Origin: Paramecium sonneborni
Lineage: Eukaryota; Ciliophora; Oligohymenophorea; Peniculida; Parameciidae
Direction: 5' to 3'
Length of the DNA: 64,000 bases
Assembly: GCA_905182985.1 (NCBI GenBank)
Contig: CAJJDN010000033.1
Coordinates: 304,233 to 368,232 of the forward strand
Shown here: piece by piece, positions 36,101 through 48,790 of the stretch
How the letters are laid out: the number at the start of each line of letters is the position of its first letter
Numbering within the stretch: the stretch's first letter is position 1
Notes under the pieces: model-generated
What the model was told of the DNA's origin: nothing
Seen by the model: only the letters and a program-made list of their open reading frames with translations
Databases searched by the model: none
Program-made: the position numbers and the translations under genes

Positions 36101-38261
36101 CATTAGAGTTCTTAAGTCTATGTGCTTCATCTACAACTATATATTAGAATGGTATATTAATAAAAATATTTTGAAAATCTTACATAAATACTTCATAGCT
36201 TGTAATAAGAATTTAGAATTTATATATTTCTAATGCTGTTAATAGAATACCTTTCATACTAATATCAGTGTAAAAGAATTCATATTATCTACAAAGTGAT
36301 CTACCAACAAGACTTTCTTAATCGTAATATAGTACAGCATTAAGATTTGTCCATTCTTCAACAGTTCTTTTCCAATGTTAAAGAGTTGATAAAGGAGCAA
36401 TTATTAAAAATGGACCTCTATAATTTTCAAAATTATATAGATGATTTAAGAATGCGATTGTTTATATTGTTTTACCTAATCCCATTTCATCAGCTAAGAT
36501 AACATTTCTATCTTCATACCATGCTCTAATTAACCAATTCAAACTATCAAGTTAATAATCTCTTAATAATCTTTTATCCTTATAAATTGTTTATGTTAGT
36601 TATGTATATTCATGAGGAGGTTTTTATTAATTAAGGAAATATAATTATTATTTAGTATGTTGAAGTTACATATTACTCAATTTCTTTTTTCTAATTCCTT
36701 AATCATTTTCTACTAAATTCTTATGATTTGAATGTTATTACATCATTAAATTCCGTGTTTCTTTATCCAGACTTCTATTAAATGATTTAAATTCTTAAAT
36801 CTTTAATCTACAATCAATTAGAGATTCTGGTTCCCATGTAGCTTCTAAATAAGATAAATGTTTCCATTTAACAAAATAAAGTTTATCAGCTTCTTTTGAT
36901 AAACTTTAGATTTCATCTTTAGTTAGTATTTCTATTTCATATGATGATACTTGTAGCCAATCCAAAGATTTTATTCCTGGATTCCAAGATTCGATATCTG
37001 GATCTACAGAATCCATTTATGATTGAAAATCTTACATTTCTAATTACATTTCTTAAGCAACATCTATATCTTTCGTTTAGAGGGATTTCTTTAAGTAATC
37101 TTCTAGATCAAAATCTTCTTGATTACAAATTTATAATTTAATATTAAGTTCTTGTTCTAAGATAATTTCTATATCCTATAGATTTGATTGAATTGTGTAT
37201 TATTTATCTTCAATAATGTTTAAGACTTTATAGACTAGTTCATTGATTTTTTCTTTTTTTAATTCTGGCATGATATCAACTCTATGTTCATCATTGATTT
37301 TTTCTTTGTATGCTTTTTCATTGATATATCTTTATTATTATAATTTAGATTAATAATTTTCTTTAGCTTTATCATACCAAAGATTATATAGTATAATGGC
37401 ACATTCTTTTAAAGTATTAATAATTTTATTCATTTCTGTTCCATCTATCCATTCTTAATTGGCATTTTTAAAGACTGATCCTAATTCATACCAGAATTCA
37501 TCATAATTTTTGTAATATCCCAAATAAAGACGATTATTAATGGTTCCAAAATCAATTAGAGATTTACATTCTAATAAATATACACCATAATGAATTTGAT
37601 CTCTTGTAAAATTGAGTAAATGAGACATAACTTTAGTAAGTGATTCTGGCCACTTTCCTATCATTTCTGATCCTTTTTTTGGATGAACAATAGGAAATAT
37701 TTCTGTACATGATAATACACGATCAACTTCTTAAAAGGCAGGGTCAAAATATTAATCTTCCATAAAGTCATCTACTTCTTCTTATATTCGCTTTTAGAAA
37801 ACTTTGTTAAATCTATTAATTTTCTGTTTGCCATTCTTTTCTTAAAGGATCTGAAGATATTGAATAAATTGAATATACTCTTTCTTCATCCAGCCATTCT
37901 GTATGTAAATAACTTCTATTCTTAAATTTTATCAGATATTTAATTAAGGCTGTGTCTTAGTCTATTTTTCTCCATAAAATTTGATCAATCTCTGGAACGA
38001 AAATCTGCTTCACTTCTGTTTCTATGATTGGTTCATTTATAGACTCTTCTTCCTCACTCATTGTACCTGCATAATTCTTTTTTATAGCTCTAGCTGATCT
38101 TCGTTCATTTGCAATCAAATTTTATTCCTATGCATAATTTTCATCCTCCATCTATTTGTACCTACTAATGATTCTAACATCAAATACCTTCTCTTTTATT
38201 TATCTCTTAATCTACCAGATTATCTATTACTTTGATCATTATCACTTTCTTAATCACTCAT
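33172..38261 (-). CDS. CHD-like SNF2 chromatin remodeller with chromo, bromo, PHD and GATA-like modules
   Basis: About 1,680 residues starting MSDQESDNDQSNRQSGRLRD, with a 26-nt intron after residue 25. In order: a chromo-like segment (DQILWRKIDQDTALIKYLIK... LHTEWLDEERV), a bromodomain-like block around 37400-37660 (DFGTINNRLYLGYYKNYDEF), a second chromo-like segment near 36840 (WKHLSYLEATWEPES), then the SNF2 ATPase: ADEMGLGKTIQT, VDEAHRLKN, LLLTGTPIQNN, and helicase C with GGQGINLTAA and ATARAHRIGQ. The C-terminal third has several zinc fingers: PHD-like (CVFCKINSTNMTTALIHC...CRSFHSKC) and a last CRYCGARF...GPWGSRTLC resembling a GATA finger. It should slide nucleosomes and read modified histones in the nucleus. 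Confidence 0.9.
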
Positions 38262-38456
38262 TTATTAAATAAAAAGGATCAAAAAGATAAAAAAATAAAC
38301 TATATGATAAAATATGCATTTCTCTATTTGAATTATAGATTAATCCACTTAGATAGGCGGGTATTTAATTATTTGATGTAATCATTATATTTTATGTAAA
38401 TATAATATTACATTCATTATTTGATGACTATTTCTTATTTTTTTAATAATTTTTAT

Positions 38457-41195
38457 ATGGATCCAAGTGCACATTGGAAAGATCTAAATAAAAAGTCTTA
38501 CAAATTTCATCAATTTAATCCAATCACAGGTGAATAGAAAAACCTTGACTTTTTTTATTAACGCATAGCTATTGGAAAATGGGGTGGTCCATTAGCTGCT
38601 ACAAAAAATTATAATTAAGTCATTCTTATGCGAACAGATGACATGCTAAAAGACTCTATTGTGTTCTTTTCTAATAATGGTAAGATCATATCAAAAGCTC
38701 AATATAAAGAAATTGATAAAGTATTTAAATTTCAATTATATAGATTGCATTATTTGATTTCCTTGAAGATGAATAATTATTATTACTTAAAGCCAATGGA
38801 TCATATTATATTGTAGATCCTTTCAAAGGTACCAAAAAGGCATATGATTTAATGGATCAATTTAAATAATAGTAAATCCTAAAAGGTTTAATTGTTAATA
38901 ATGGATTTGTACTTATGACAAATAATTTTGAATTCTTTTATATTCCTAATGCTTATGAGCCTTAAGTTCATAAATTAAAACCATCAAATCTTACTCAAGA
39001 ACCAGAACATTGGTTAGTTATTCCACCTTAAAAAACTTAAAGTGGAAAAATGGAACTTTTAATTGCTAATCCTGATGGTGGAATTATACATATTATAGAA
39101 GATGAAAAATGGAAAATATATTATAACAAAGATAAAATTGTTAATGAAATTGATAAAAAATTACCAGATTTAAGAAATATTAAAATGATAAGTCTTTCAT
39201 CAAATTATAAAAATCTAGCATTACTTTAGTTTATTAATTAAAGATGGGTTGTTTCATTCATTTCAGATTTCTTTGATTCTACTGATTGTAGATAAATACC
39301 TATTGATCTTAAGGAAGAAGATGTAAAAAAGGAAGAAACTGCAGAAAAAGATATTAGTAAAATAGAAAGACCAAGAAGAATGCTTTGGTGTGGAGATGAT
39401 TGTGTTGTCTTTTAATTATAATAATATCTAGTCTTAGTTACTTAAGATTAATAATTGAAAGTTAAAATGAGTAATTCCCATTTTGCACTCAAATAAGAAT
39501 ATGATGGAATTAGAATATTAACTTAAAAAAAAAATGAAATCTTACGTAAATTACCTGAAGCATATGTTAATGTATTTTTACCACTTTCTCTTAAACCAGG
39601 AGCATAATTATATTCTGCATATGAATCATTTGAATAAAAGAATCCTATTGAAGATGATGAATTAAGATCAAAAAAAACTGAACTTGGAGAAGCAGTTAAT
39701 GATTGTATTAAAAGTGGTTAATTTGAAATTAATCCTGAATTCTAGATGAAATTATTGAAAGCAGCTAGTTATGGAAAAACTTTCTTGGGAAATTAATTAA
39801 TAGATCCTAATCTTTTAAATGAAACTTGTAAATATCTAAGAGTCTCTAATGCATTACGTAGAAATGGTGCAGTTGGTGGCAGAGTTGTAACATATGATTA
39901 AGTTTTGTAATTGATTAAAAATCCAGATCTTTTTATCACATTGTTGCTCAGATATAATTTACACTATTAAGCAATTGAAATTTCACGATTCTTAAAGTTT
40001 TAAATAAAATAAAAATCAACAATTTATACACATTGGGCATGTTGTAAAGTTGAAAGTCAATAGGATGATGATTAATTATGTTAAATTATAAAAGAAAAGA
40101 TTAAGGAAGAAAAAGGAGTTTCATTTACATAGATTGCTTAAAAATCAATAGAAATAGGGAAATCTTAATTAGCTCTAAAACTTCTTGATAATGAATAGAG
40201 TTTATCAAAACGTATTCCAGTATTGATTTGGATGGCTAATTATTAACAAGGCAATAATAATTCATACTATGAGAAAGCTTTGATCGATGCAATTGCTTCT
40301 AAAGATTCAAATTTGATTTACCTTGTAATTATGAAGTTTTTGAAAACTGATATGGATGAAACTTATAAGTTTGGTATTCTATCATAAAATCCTATTGCCC
40401 AATCCCATTTAATATATTATTTAAGAAATTTTGATGATAAATATTTGTAGAAATATTTATAATATTTAAAAAAATTTGATGAATGTGGATTATTGGCAAT
40501 TAATTAAGCTTATTAATAAAATAATTTAAATGAGAAAATCAGGTTTTTGGAATTTGCTTAGAAATTCTTTGAAGAAGAGAGCAAAGATTCATTTTATAGC
40601 AAAATATTACAAGAATAAATAAGAACATTAAATGATCTAAGATAGGAAGTAGAAAGAGAGAAAAAAGAAAAGAGTAAAATTATGATGGAAGAGAAACCAT
40701 TAAATTCAATTATGGAAACATTTTTATCAAAAGATAATATATCATTGGCATAAGAATTTGCAAAGACATATAAAATTCCAGAAAGAAGGTAATAATTATA
40801 ATTAAATATTATTATATTAGATTTAATATAACAAGAGTGAAATCATTAATAAACAACAAGAATTGGGAAGAATTAGAAAGATTTATAAATGAAAAGAATA
40901 AGAAGAATGTTTCTATTCCTTATGAATTAGTTGCAGATATGTTAATAAGAGCAGATTAGGAAGAGAGAGGTTTATAAATGATAATGAAAATGCCAGATCC
41001 AGAAGTATTAGATAATATTATTTAAAATTTTAGGAATCTTGTTATATGTTATTAAAAATTGGACAGTAACGTCATGCAGTTTAAGTTGCAATTAATAATA
41101 AAAAATCCCAGTTAATACAAGATATTAGATAATCTATAAATGATAATTAAGCGAAAGCATAACTTGAAATGTACTTAAGTTAAAATCATAAGTGA
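38457..41195 (+). CDS. VPS16: VPS16, HOPS/CORVET tethering complex subunit
   Basis: MDPSAHWKDLNKKSYKFHQF starts an N-terminal beta-propeller region (AIGKWGGPLAATKN, LLLLKANGSYYIVDPFKGTK, RMLWCGDDCVVFQLQQYL). The C-terminal helical solenoid includes the well-conserved FLGNQLIDPNLLNETCKYLR, LRRNGAVGGRVVTYDQVLQL, FLKFQIKQKSTIYTHWACCK, GKSQLALKLLDNEQSLSKRI and PVLIWMANYQQG, which match VPS16 of yeast and animals. Introns of 23, about 32 and 29 nt are removed; the last one connects to a tail YMLLKIGQQRHAVQVAINNK. VPS16 is the core subunit that binds VPS33 and mediates endosome/lysosome fusion. About 880 residues, in the family range. Confidence 0.9.
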
Positions 41196-41401
41196 TATAG
41201 ATGGTTATGTATAAAAAAGAGAATAACATATATTAATGTTTAATTTATTTATTTTAATGGCATTTGAATAATTCTATGTTATTTTACTTTTCTTTCCTTT
41301 TTCTAATAAGTAAATTTATTTTAAGAATTTCACTAATGATATTTAACACTGAAAACTTAAATAAATAAAAGATAATCATTTTATTATAATTGTTAAATAT
41401 T

Positions 41402-42268
41402 ATGGCAAGAGATTAAACATTTAAATAATAACCTTCCCTTTTAAGAGTAACAAGCATTATTTCTTAGCCAGATGAGTCTTATAGGCCGCCATAGTTATAA
41501 AAATATACGTAAGAAAATAACATCATGTTTAGATCTTAATTAGATGATATAGCAAATGAATATGAATATAGACAAATACCATTTAGTAGATAAGTTTCAA
41601 ACTTCTTTTTGTATGATCCTATTACTCCATTAGGAAGAAGAAGATCAATAACTTAATCATATAATCCTCCTTCACTTTAATAATTGCAATCTCAGATGTC
41701 ATAAATAAATGATTTAAAATATAAATAAGAATCTAGATAAAGAAATATAGATTAAATATAATAAGAATAATCAGAATAAGAAGAAGAAAGAGAAAAAAAA
41801 AAGTAAAAAAAGTAATAATAGAATGTCAAAAGTTTGTAGATAAAAAATAAAATAAAAAAAAGAAATAGTGAATTAGAATAATAGCCATGCTTTTGTAAAA
41901 ATAGTGGTTGTTTAAAAAGATATTGTAGATGTTTTCATAGTGGTAGAATGTGCTTAAAAGAATGTTAATGTATAGAAGGGTGTTTGAATAATGAAGATCA
42001 TTTAGAATAACGTAATTAAGCTATAAAACATGTTAATGAAAAATGTCATAGAAATAAGAATGTTCCTAAAGAGGCTTTATTTAAACTTAAAGATAGTTTT
42101 GGTTGTAATTGTAAAAAGACAAGGTGTGTGACAGGTTATTGTGAATGTTTTTTGAGAAAATCTAAATGTTCTATGGATTGTTAATGTGAGAATTGTGAAA
42201 ATGGTTTAGATGAAGCATATCTATTAAGTCAATAGAATCAAAAAAATTATAGATTTAAACGAAAATGA
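41402..42268 (+). CDS. CXC/CRC-domain DNA-binding protein (LIN54/tesmin-like)
   Basis: Intronless, 288 residues, starting MARDQTFKQQPSLLRVTSII. A Q/E/K-rich middle leads to two tandem cysteine-rich CXC motifs: CFCKNSGCLKRYCRCF...CLKECQC...GCLNN and, after the linker with HRNKNVPKEALFKLKD, CNCKKTRCVTGYCECF...CSMDCQC. The linker includes the conserved short RNxP-like element (HRNKN). This CRC domain binds the CHR promoter element in LIN54 of the DREAM/MuvB complex, and in plant TSO1/TCX. So this protein is likely a cell-cycle or differentiation transcription factor. The CXC pair is at the very C terminus, as is usual for short ciliate members. Confidence 0.92.
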
Positions 42269-42337
42269 GCATAATTTATATATATTTATAAAATCGAATA
42301 TATTTATATACATATATATATATAAATTATTGTATTA

Positions 42338-43558
42338 ATGAAAAATAATTTATAAGCAAAGTAATCATTTGAGTTTATTATTAAAGGAAAAACAAAAGAA
42401 ATATAACTGGAGGAGAAATACATTTAAATTAGATTGATGAAGCTGATAAAATTAATGAAGATGCTTCATAAGATTATGAAAGCAATTTAATAAAAGTTTT
42501 AGATTTGTAACCAGAGATCACTAAAATATTTATTGAAAGTATATTTTCATTATTATTTAATAGATCTAACAAATGGTAGTTTCATTGAGTTAAATGAATA
42601 AACTTTAAGAAGGAAAATTCAAATGATGGAAGAAAGCAGAAAGTAACAAATTCAAACTGAAAATGTATTGTTAGTCTTAAATAAATTAATTCATGAGGCT
42701 GTTAAATTGATAGATAGATTTATATTCTTTTTTTAAGGATTATTGGCAGGTAACCTATAAAATTAACAAGGGAATGACATTGATGCATGTATTCATCATA
42801 TTTCTAGGATAAAGTACAGATTAAGAAGGATTAACAACATTCTTTAAATTATATGCTAAATATTGTTTAAGAGTAGATTAAGTTTTTCATATTATAATTT
42901 TAATCAGTGCTTTTGGTAGTTTATTTGTCTGTGTATAATTAAAAGATTAATAAGAAAAGACAAAGAATAATTTAGATAAAAAATTCTATATATAATCTAT
43001 TATCAGTGCTTTATGTATCCCATTTAAATTAATATAGTTTATAATATTGCTTATTTATTGTGGGTGATAGGTCATAAGAATATAGTGGAATTATCAAGTG
43101 GAATCAATTAAGATCATACCAATACATAAGTATAAGCTGTTATTGATGGATCTGCATTATATAATTTTTGGACTTATACTCAAATAGCAATTACTATTCT
43201 TACAGTATTAGGTTGGTTTATCTCAGTTAATACAACTGAAAGTAATCTCAATTATTTAGCTTCAGTAGAAGCAGAGTATTAAATATATAATTATCATAAA
43301 GCCAAATATTTAGCGATGAAAATAAGAAAGAAAAATGATCAAACTATGATATATACAGAGGCTAAATATTGTATTTTTAATATTCAAATATTTATTTTTT
43401 AATTAAAAACATTTTTTAGTATTATCATTATATTTGATTAGAATTATATCTAAAAATATCGCTTTAATAATCTGCTATATATATAAGTTGTTTAAACTAA
43501 TAATTTTGCATTTAAATTTTTAATCCTTTTTCCAAATCTTATTTATTATTATATATGA
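42338..43558 (+). CDS. TMEM237-like ciliary transition-zone membrane protein
   Basis: Starts MKNNLQAK; a 26-nt intron leads to RNITGGEIHLNQIDEADKIN and an acidic N-terminal tail, then a 25-nt intron, then helical sequence. The membrane part has four segments: LIDRFIFFFQGLLAGMTLMH, VFHIIILISAFGSLFVCVQL, the ISAL...YNIAYLLWVIGH region after a 23-nt intron, and YTQIAITILTVLGWFISVNT. The QGLLAG and LGWFISV signatures, four-TM layout and N-terminal soluble tail fit TMEM237, a transition-zone protein of the NPHP/MKS network. The exact C terminus is uncertain: the frame stays open past 43380 through low-complexity hydrophobic sequence, and an intron may end the protein sooner. Confidence 0.75.
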
Positions 43559-43680
43559 TAGAGATGTTATTCTAAATATTATTCTATTTATTGGAAAGTT
43601 AAATTTTAATTAACAATCCTATTAAGTTATCTCCATAATTTTAATGAATATTTGAAATTGATTTAATATAATGTACTAAT

Positions 43681-44690
43681 ATTCTTCTTAGTAATTTCAA
43701 TAATCTCATTAGATAATTATAAATATCAAATTATTTAAATAAATTATTGTTCTTGCAGTTAAGATTTAACTTAAATAAAATATAAATGATTAACTTTATG
43801 TTTACTAGAAGAATATAAAAATTCTATTCTATAATGAAATTAGATTTAATAAATAATTTATATTAATCAGTATTAAATGAAACTAAAGATAACACAAATA
43901 AACTTACTTTTCTTTACATGAGTCAGTACTCTTCAGATCTCTGTCTTCCTCTATTAGAATAAGAAAATAAATACTTTGTAACTACTCTAATTGATTCACA
44001 GCTTTGGACATTTCTTTTTTTAGATCTTAAACTATATTAGAAATATTATTCTATTTGTCATTAACTTTTCTAATGATGGAATCTATGGATACTATAATAA
44101 TGAATTACCAAACTATTTTCCAGTATTAAATTAAGCTAAATCATTAGTTTAATATTCTGATTATCCAAAATAACTTTTAAATTTTTCTTCGAAATTCTAA
44201 CAATAAATAGAAAATAATACAATAATTTTTTTTTTATCCTTATTTTCTAATTATTTTAATTCTTAGAATATGGCTAGATTTTCAAAAACTTAACTATCTT
44301 CTCTATCCATATTATTAATATGAGCAGTTAAGAAATCATCAGCAAATCTAACTTTTTTATCGTTAGAATTAAGAGCAAGTGATTTTTTATTATCTGAAAA
44401 TAAGGGAGAATATTATTATTATTATTATTATTAATAATGAATAGTTTATGGTTATTATAATTAATGTTATTGTTATTATTATTATTATTATACTTAATAA
44501 AGTTATTCTTAAAGTTCTTAATTTTATTATTTTAATTTAGAAATTTATTATAAAAGTTCTCCTTGATTTCTTTTTTAAACAATGATTTCTAATTCTTCCC
44601 TCATTTATTTTTCTTTTTAATATTATTTTAATAATTCTTAATATTCTTCAAACGAAACTCCTTTAGGTTTATTAGTTTTTGGTTATTATA
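43681..44690. repeat. Exact 1,010-bp direct duplication, left copy
   Basis: Identical to 44692-45701 on reading; separated by one N at 44691. Contains only the 3' part of the kinesin gene (complement of 43867-44690), cut off at the N. Interpreted as an unmerged contig overlap. Confidence 0.85.
43867..44690 (-). pseudogene. Truncated kinesin 3' end (assembly copy)
   Basis: Repeats the C-terminal coiled-coil part of the kinesin at 44878-46819 and is broken at the N. Probably not a biological gene fragment. Confidence 0.75.
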
Positions 44691-44691
44691 N

Positions 44692-45701
44692 ATTCTTCTT
44701 AGTAATTTCAATAATCTCATTAGATAATTATAAATATCAAATTATTTAAATAAATTATTGTTCTTGCAGTTAAGATTTAACTTAAATAAAATATAAATGA
44801 TTAACTTTATGTTTACTAGAAGAATATAAAAATTCTATTCTATAATGAAATTAGATTTAATAAATAATTTATATTAATCAGTATTAAATGAAACTAAAGA
44901 TAACACAAATAAACTTACTTTTCTTTACATGAGTCAGTACTCTTCAGATCTCTGTCTTCCTCTATTAGAATAAGAAAATAAATACTTTGTAACTACTCTA
45001 ATTGATTCACAGCTTTGGACATTTCTTTTTTTAGATCTTAAACTATATTAGAAATATTATTCTATTTGTCATTAACTTTTCTAATGATGGAATCTATGGA
45101 TACTATAATAATGAATTACCAAACTATTTTCCAGTATTAAATTAAGCTAAATCATTAGTTTAATATTCTGATTATCCAAAATAACTTTTAAATTTTTCTT
45201 CGAAATTCTAACAATAAATAGAAAATAATACAATAATTTTTTTTTTATCCTTATTTTCTAATTATTTTAATTCTTAGAATATGGCTAGATTTTCAAAAAC
45301 TTAACTATCTTCTCTATCCATATTATTAATATGAGCAGTTAAGAAATCATCAGCAAATCTAACTTTTTTATCGTTAGAATTAAGAGCAAGTGATTTTTTA
45401 TTATCTGAAAATAAGGGAGAATATTATTATTATTATTATTATTAATAATGAATAGTTTATGGTTATTATAATTAATGTTATTGTTATTATTATTATTATT
45501 ATACTTAATAAAGTTATTCTTAAAGTTCTTAATTTTATTATTTTAATTTAGAAATTTATTATAAAAGTTCTCCTTGATTTCTTTTTTAAACAATGATTTC
45601 TAATTCTTCCCTCATTTATTTTTCTTTTTAATATTATTTTAATAATTCTTAATATTCTTCAAACGAAACTCCTTTAGGTTTATTAGTTTTTGGTTATTAT
45701 A
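44692..45701. repeat. Exact 1,010-bp direct duplication, right copy
   Basis: Second copy of 43681-44690. This copy is continuous with the kinesin motor domain and so gives the complete gene. Confidence 0.85.
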
Positions 45702-46819
45702 AATTTCTACCATCTAATACTGCTCTTTTAGCTCTATTAGCAAATTAAAGTGTAGAAAATGTTTCAGCACTAGAAGAAATAGAAGGTGAGACACAAACAA
45801 TAAATAATATTTTGCCACTACCACTTAATGAATCACTAAGAACACGTGTTAATTTAGAATTTCTAAATGGAATATGTGTTCTATTTCTATCTATTAATGC
45901 AGATATACAATGACCTAAACAAGATAAACTTCCATTAATAGATGTTAACTCTTATATATGAAGTTCTTTTTCTTCAGGTGTTAAATCAGTTGGTATCTTA
46001 AACTTTTCAGATCCAGCTAAATCTACAATTTTAAGTGAAGATTCTTATAATACAGGTTCTCCATTTATAACAGTTACTTATTATAATGTCATTTAAAAAC
46101 AACAATGAGATCTAGAACTCTTTGAATTAGCATGACTACATCCAACTACTCTATTTCTTAATCCTAATATTAAATATTCATAAGCAGTATCTATATCCAT
46201 TATTCTTATTTAAGATAAATCTGGTATATTTACATCACCATTTTTATTTTCACGAATATCTAAACCTTGAGATTTTAGATTAAAGAGATCAAATATCTAG
46301 AGGATAATTAATAATAAATACTTTCTCATTATATATTTCATAGAATGATAAATAAAGTCGACATTAATCATCATCTATTTAAGTTTATAGTTAAGAAATT
46401 ATTGATTGAACTGCTCTAGGTAGAATTCCTCTCTCATTACATCTAATAACTTGATGAAACTTTTCAGTTGAAACATTTGCTACATTCTCAGGTAATCCAC
46501 CCATTATAGTATAAGTTTTACCAGCTCCTGTTTATCCATAAGCAAATATAGTATTATTTATTCCTTAAATAAAAGATTTTATTGATTCAGAAACCAATCG
46601 TTAAACATCTTATTAATTAGCTGATTTTGGAAGTATGTCACTAAATTTCATTCGAAGACTATTTCCAATCCTAGTCACTTTTATTGTATTATCATCAATC
46701 AACTATACAAAGTCTTCTTCATTTTCACTATTTAAAGTGGGTCTCACTCTAACTGCTATTCTTACCTTACTATTGTCATTTGGAATCTCTCTTTAATTAG
46801 GGCTTTTTGATTTATTCAT
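44878..46819 (-). CDS. Kinesin motor protein
   Basis: [20 protein letters not shown] then IAVRVRPTL opens an N-terminal motor. Nucleotide-binding motifs are complete: P-loop [17 protein letters not shown], switch I NSKSSRSH, switch [10 protein letters not shown], and the microtubule-binding [20 protein letters not shown] 25-nt intron (GTATTTAT...CCTCTAG) interrupts the region after FYEIYNEKV. The neck is followed by coiled coil (FEEYQELLKQYQKEKQMREE), an Asn-rich tract encoded by a GTT/ATT-type microsatellite near 45423-45505, and a short tail with three more small introns (about 24-25 nt). Subfamily not assigned. Expected to move cargo or act in cilia or spindle; Paramecium has many kinesins. 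Confidence 0.92.
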
Positions 46820-47370
46820 TCGTTAATTAATTATATTATCAATCAAAACTATACTTTAAGCTATATTATTATATATATATATTATATCTATAATTTTAAA
46901 TATAACATATATCTATCTTTATTTTTAAATTCTAACTATTTTTTATAACTTTTCTATTTTTGATTAAGACTTAAATAGTAATTCCTTTCTAAATATCTTT
47001 AAAATATGTGACTTTGATACTTATTTTCCATTCTTTAATTTAACTATAATATTAAAAAAATATTATTTATAACATAATACTTTAGTGTATTTACAATAAT
47101 AGAATAAACATATTCCAATATACTTATATTCTACACAATTTTATCAACATATATATCAAAATAAAATCTAGTTTCCATCTTGAAACCAAAGAATTTATTA
47201 TTTAATGAAATACATTCATTAATATTGAGCATCATCATTTTTATCTATTAATAATGCATTTATCGATTTTCTATGAGATTTGAGATGATATTTTATTCCT
47301 TTCATTAGAGAATTCATTTCAAATAACATTTACATTTCTTATTTTGGAAATAAACAATAAAACAATTGTG
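46820..47370. other. Divergent intergenic region
   Basis: 550 bp between the start codons of the kinesin (minus) and a plus-strand gene. Contains TATATATATAT runs near 46870 but nothing specific. Confidence 0.45.
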
Positions 47371-48614
47371 ATGTATACTAAACATTAAATAAATTAACTG
47401 TTAGAAAAATAAATGGAATTGAAACAACTGAATAAATTTACTTAAGAATACAACTTAGAAAAGAATGACAAATTAATTAAATATCTTATTATTTTGGGTA
47501 TAGATGTAGTAAAACAGTAACTAAATGATATCAATAATGAAGGAATAAAGTGCTTAGCTAGTATTTTCAATAGATAAATTAGATGCTTAAAAGGAGAAAT
47601 CTATTCAATAAGAATTAAAAAGTTTACGCAAGAAAGTACTATCATTAGAGAAGCATTTTTAACCTGAGGAATAAATAAAATATCATAGTCAACCTAAATT
47701 ATCATGCTCAAAATTAACTCCAAAAATTACAGAGTAAATACCAATATAATAAAATGTTAAAAAAGCAATGCCATTCAAACATCATTTAGATGATTCAGAA
47801 ATGTAAAATGCTCTATAAATATATTAAGTAAATCAATATTATGGCAATACGAGAATAATGATTCACAACATTAACGATAAAGAAAATAGAGAATTGATTA
47901 ATAACCAATTATACCACAATGTCTTCCTAAAAATACTATTGTATAAGATGAAATTGCTCCTCTCTCTTAAAGAGAAAATAGTGCTAGATAATAAACATAA
48001 AGATCTTCATATCATTCTAGTTAAGTTGAAAGTTTACATAGCAGAAACTCACCTTAATTTAAAGATGAAACTAAGAAAATACAAAAGGAGAATAAAAGTT
48101 AATAAGGAAGTAGTGTGCCAAAACATCTTAGATAAGTAAAATCAAAAATAAAGAAATAAATATAATAAGATAAAGAACAATATCGATCTAATCATATTGC
48201 AAAAGAAGAAGATTAAGGAATAAACTTATTAAATAGCTCTTTAAATCCATTTAATAATACACCTTAAAATAAATTATTTTAACCTTGTTAATCTACTCAT
48301 TTTGGAAGTGGATAAGTATGTAGTATAAAATAATAACAAAATCAACCCTAAGAATCAAATCATATAACAGATAAAAAAATAATAAATATTGATGAAATTG
48401 CATCCTCATTTTTGAATTCTCCTTTTATGAAAAGTCAAATAAAGCAAAGATTATTTATTAATAAATAAGAATCAGCTTCATAATCATCAGCGTCTAGCAC
48501 TTTTACAGTGTTCAATCCAAATAATGAACTCAAAAGTATATATATAATACTAATCAAGATTTCTTTTAATAGTTAGATAGATAAGTAGGTAACTCGTTAT
48601 CTTTTTAATTTTGA
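47371..48614 (+). CDS. Hypothetical Gln/Ser-rich coiled-coil protein
   Basis: Starts MYTKHQINQLLEKQMELKQL, a coiled-coil N terminus (NKFTQEYNLEKNDKLIKYL, KSLRKKVLSLEKHFQPEEQ). After a 26-nt intron ending AAG the protein becomes low-complexity, rich in S, Q, N and K (PKNTIVQDEIAPLSQRENSA, SSYHSSQVESLHSRNSPQF, NLLNSSLNPFNNTP), with a more ordered C-terminal motif IDEIASSFLNSPFMKSQIKQ. A last 23-nt intron leads to FFQQLDRQVGNSLSF and TGA. Likely about 390 residues. No known domain; a cytoskeletal or kinase-substrate role is possible but unsupported. Confidence 0.6.
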
Positions 48615-48673
48615 AAAGTAATAATATGTACAACTTATTATATAACTAATGCTTAAACTCATAAATCAGATTG

Positions 48674-48745
48674 GGTCTTGTAGTGTAGCGGTTATCACAA
48701 AGGATTCTGACTCCTTTAACCCAGGTTCGAGTCCTGGTAAGACCT
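48674..48745 (+). tRNA. tRNA-Gln (CTG)
   Basis: 72-nt cloverleaf: acceptor GGTCTTG with TAAGACC, anticodon stem AAGGA/TCCTT around loop TTCTGAC (anticodon CTG), T arm CCAGG-TTCGAGT-CCTGG. This tRNA reads CAG, the ordinary glutamine codon; the organism must have others (UUA, CUA anticodons) for reassigned TAA and TAG. Confidence 0.92.
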
Positions 48746-48748
48746 TAA

Positions 48749-48755
48749 TTTTTTT
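48749..48755 (+). terminator. RNA polymerase III T-run terminator
   Basis: Seven T starting three bases after the tRNA-Gln gene. Confidence 0.65.
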
Positions 48756-48790
48756 AATATGTTAATTAATTTTTTAAATTATTCAATTCT

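Noticed and set aside
44400..44500. Microsatellite of functional interest
   Set aside because: ATT/GTT repeats encode an Asn-rich tract in the kinesin tail, common in AT-rich ciliate genes.
46860..46890. TATATATAT run as a promoter element
   Set aside because: Such runs are frequent throughout this AT-rich DNA and no position-specific evidence supports it.
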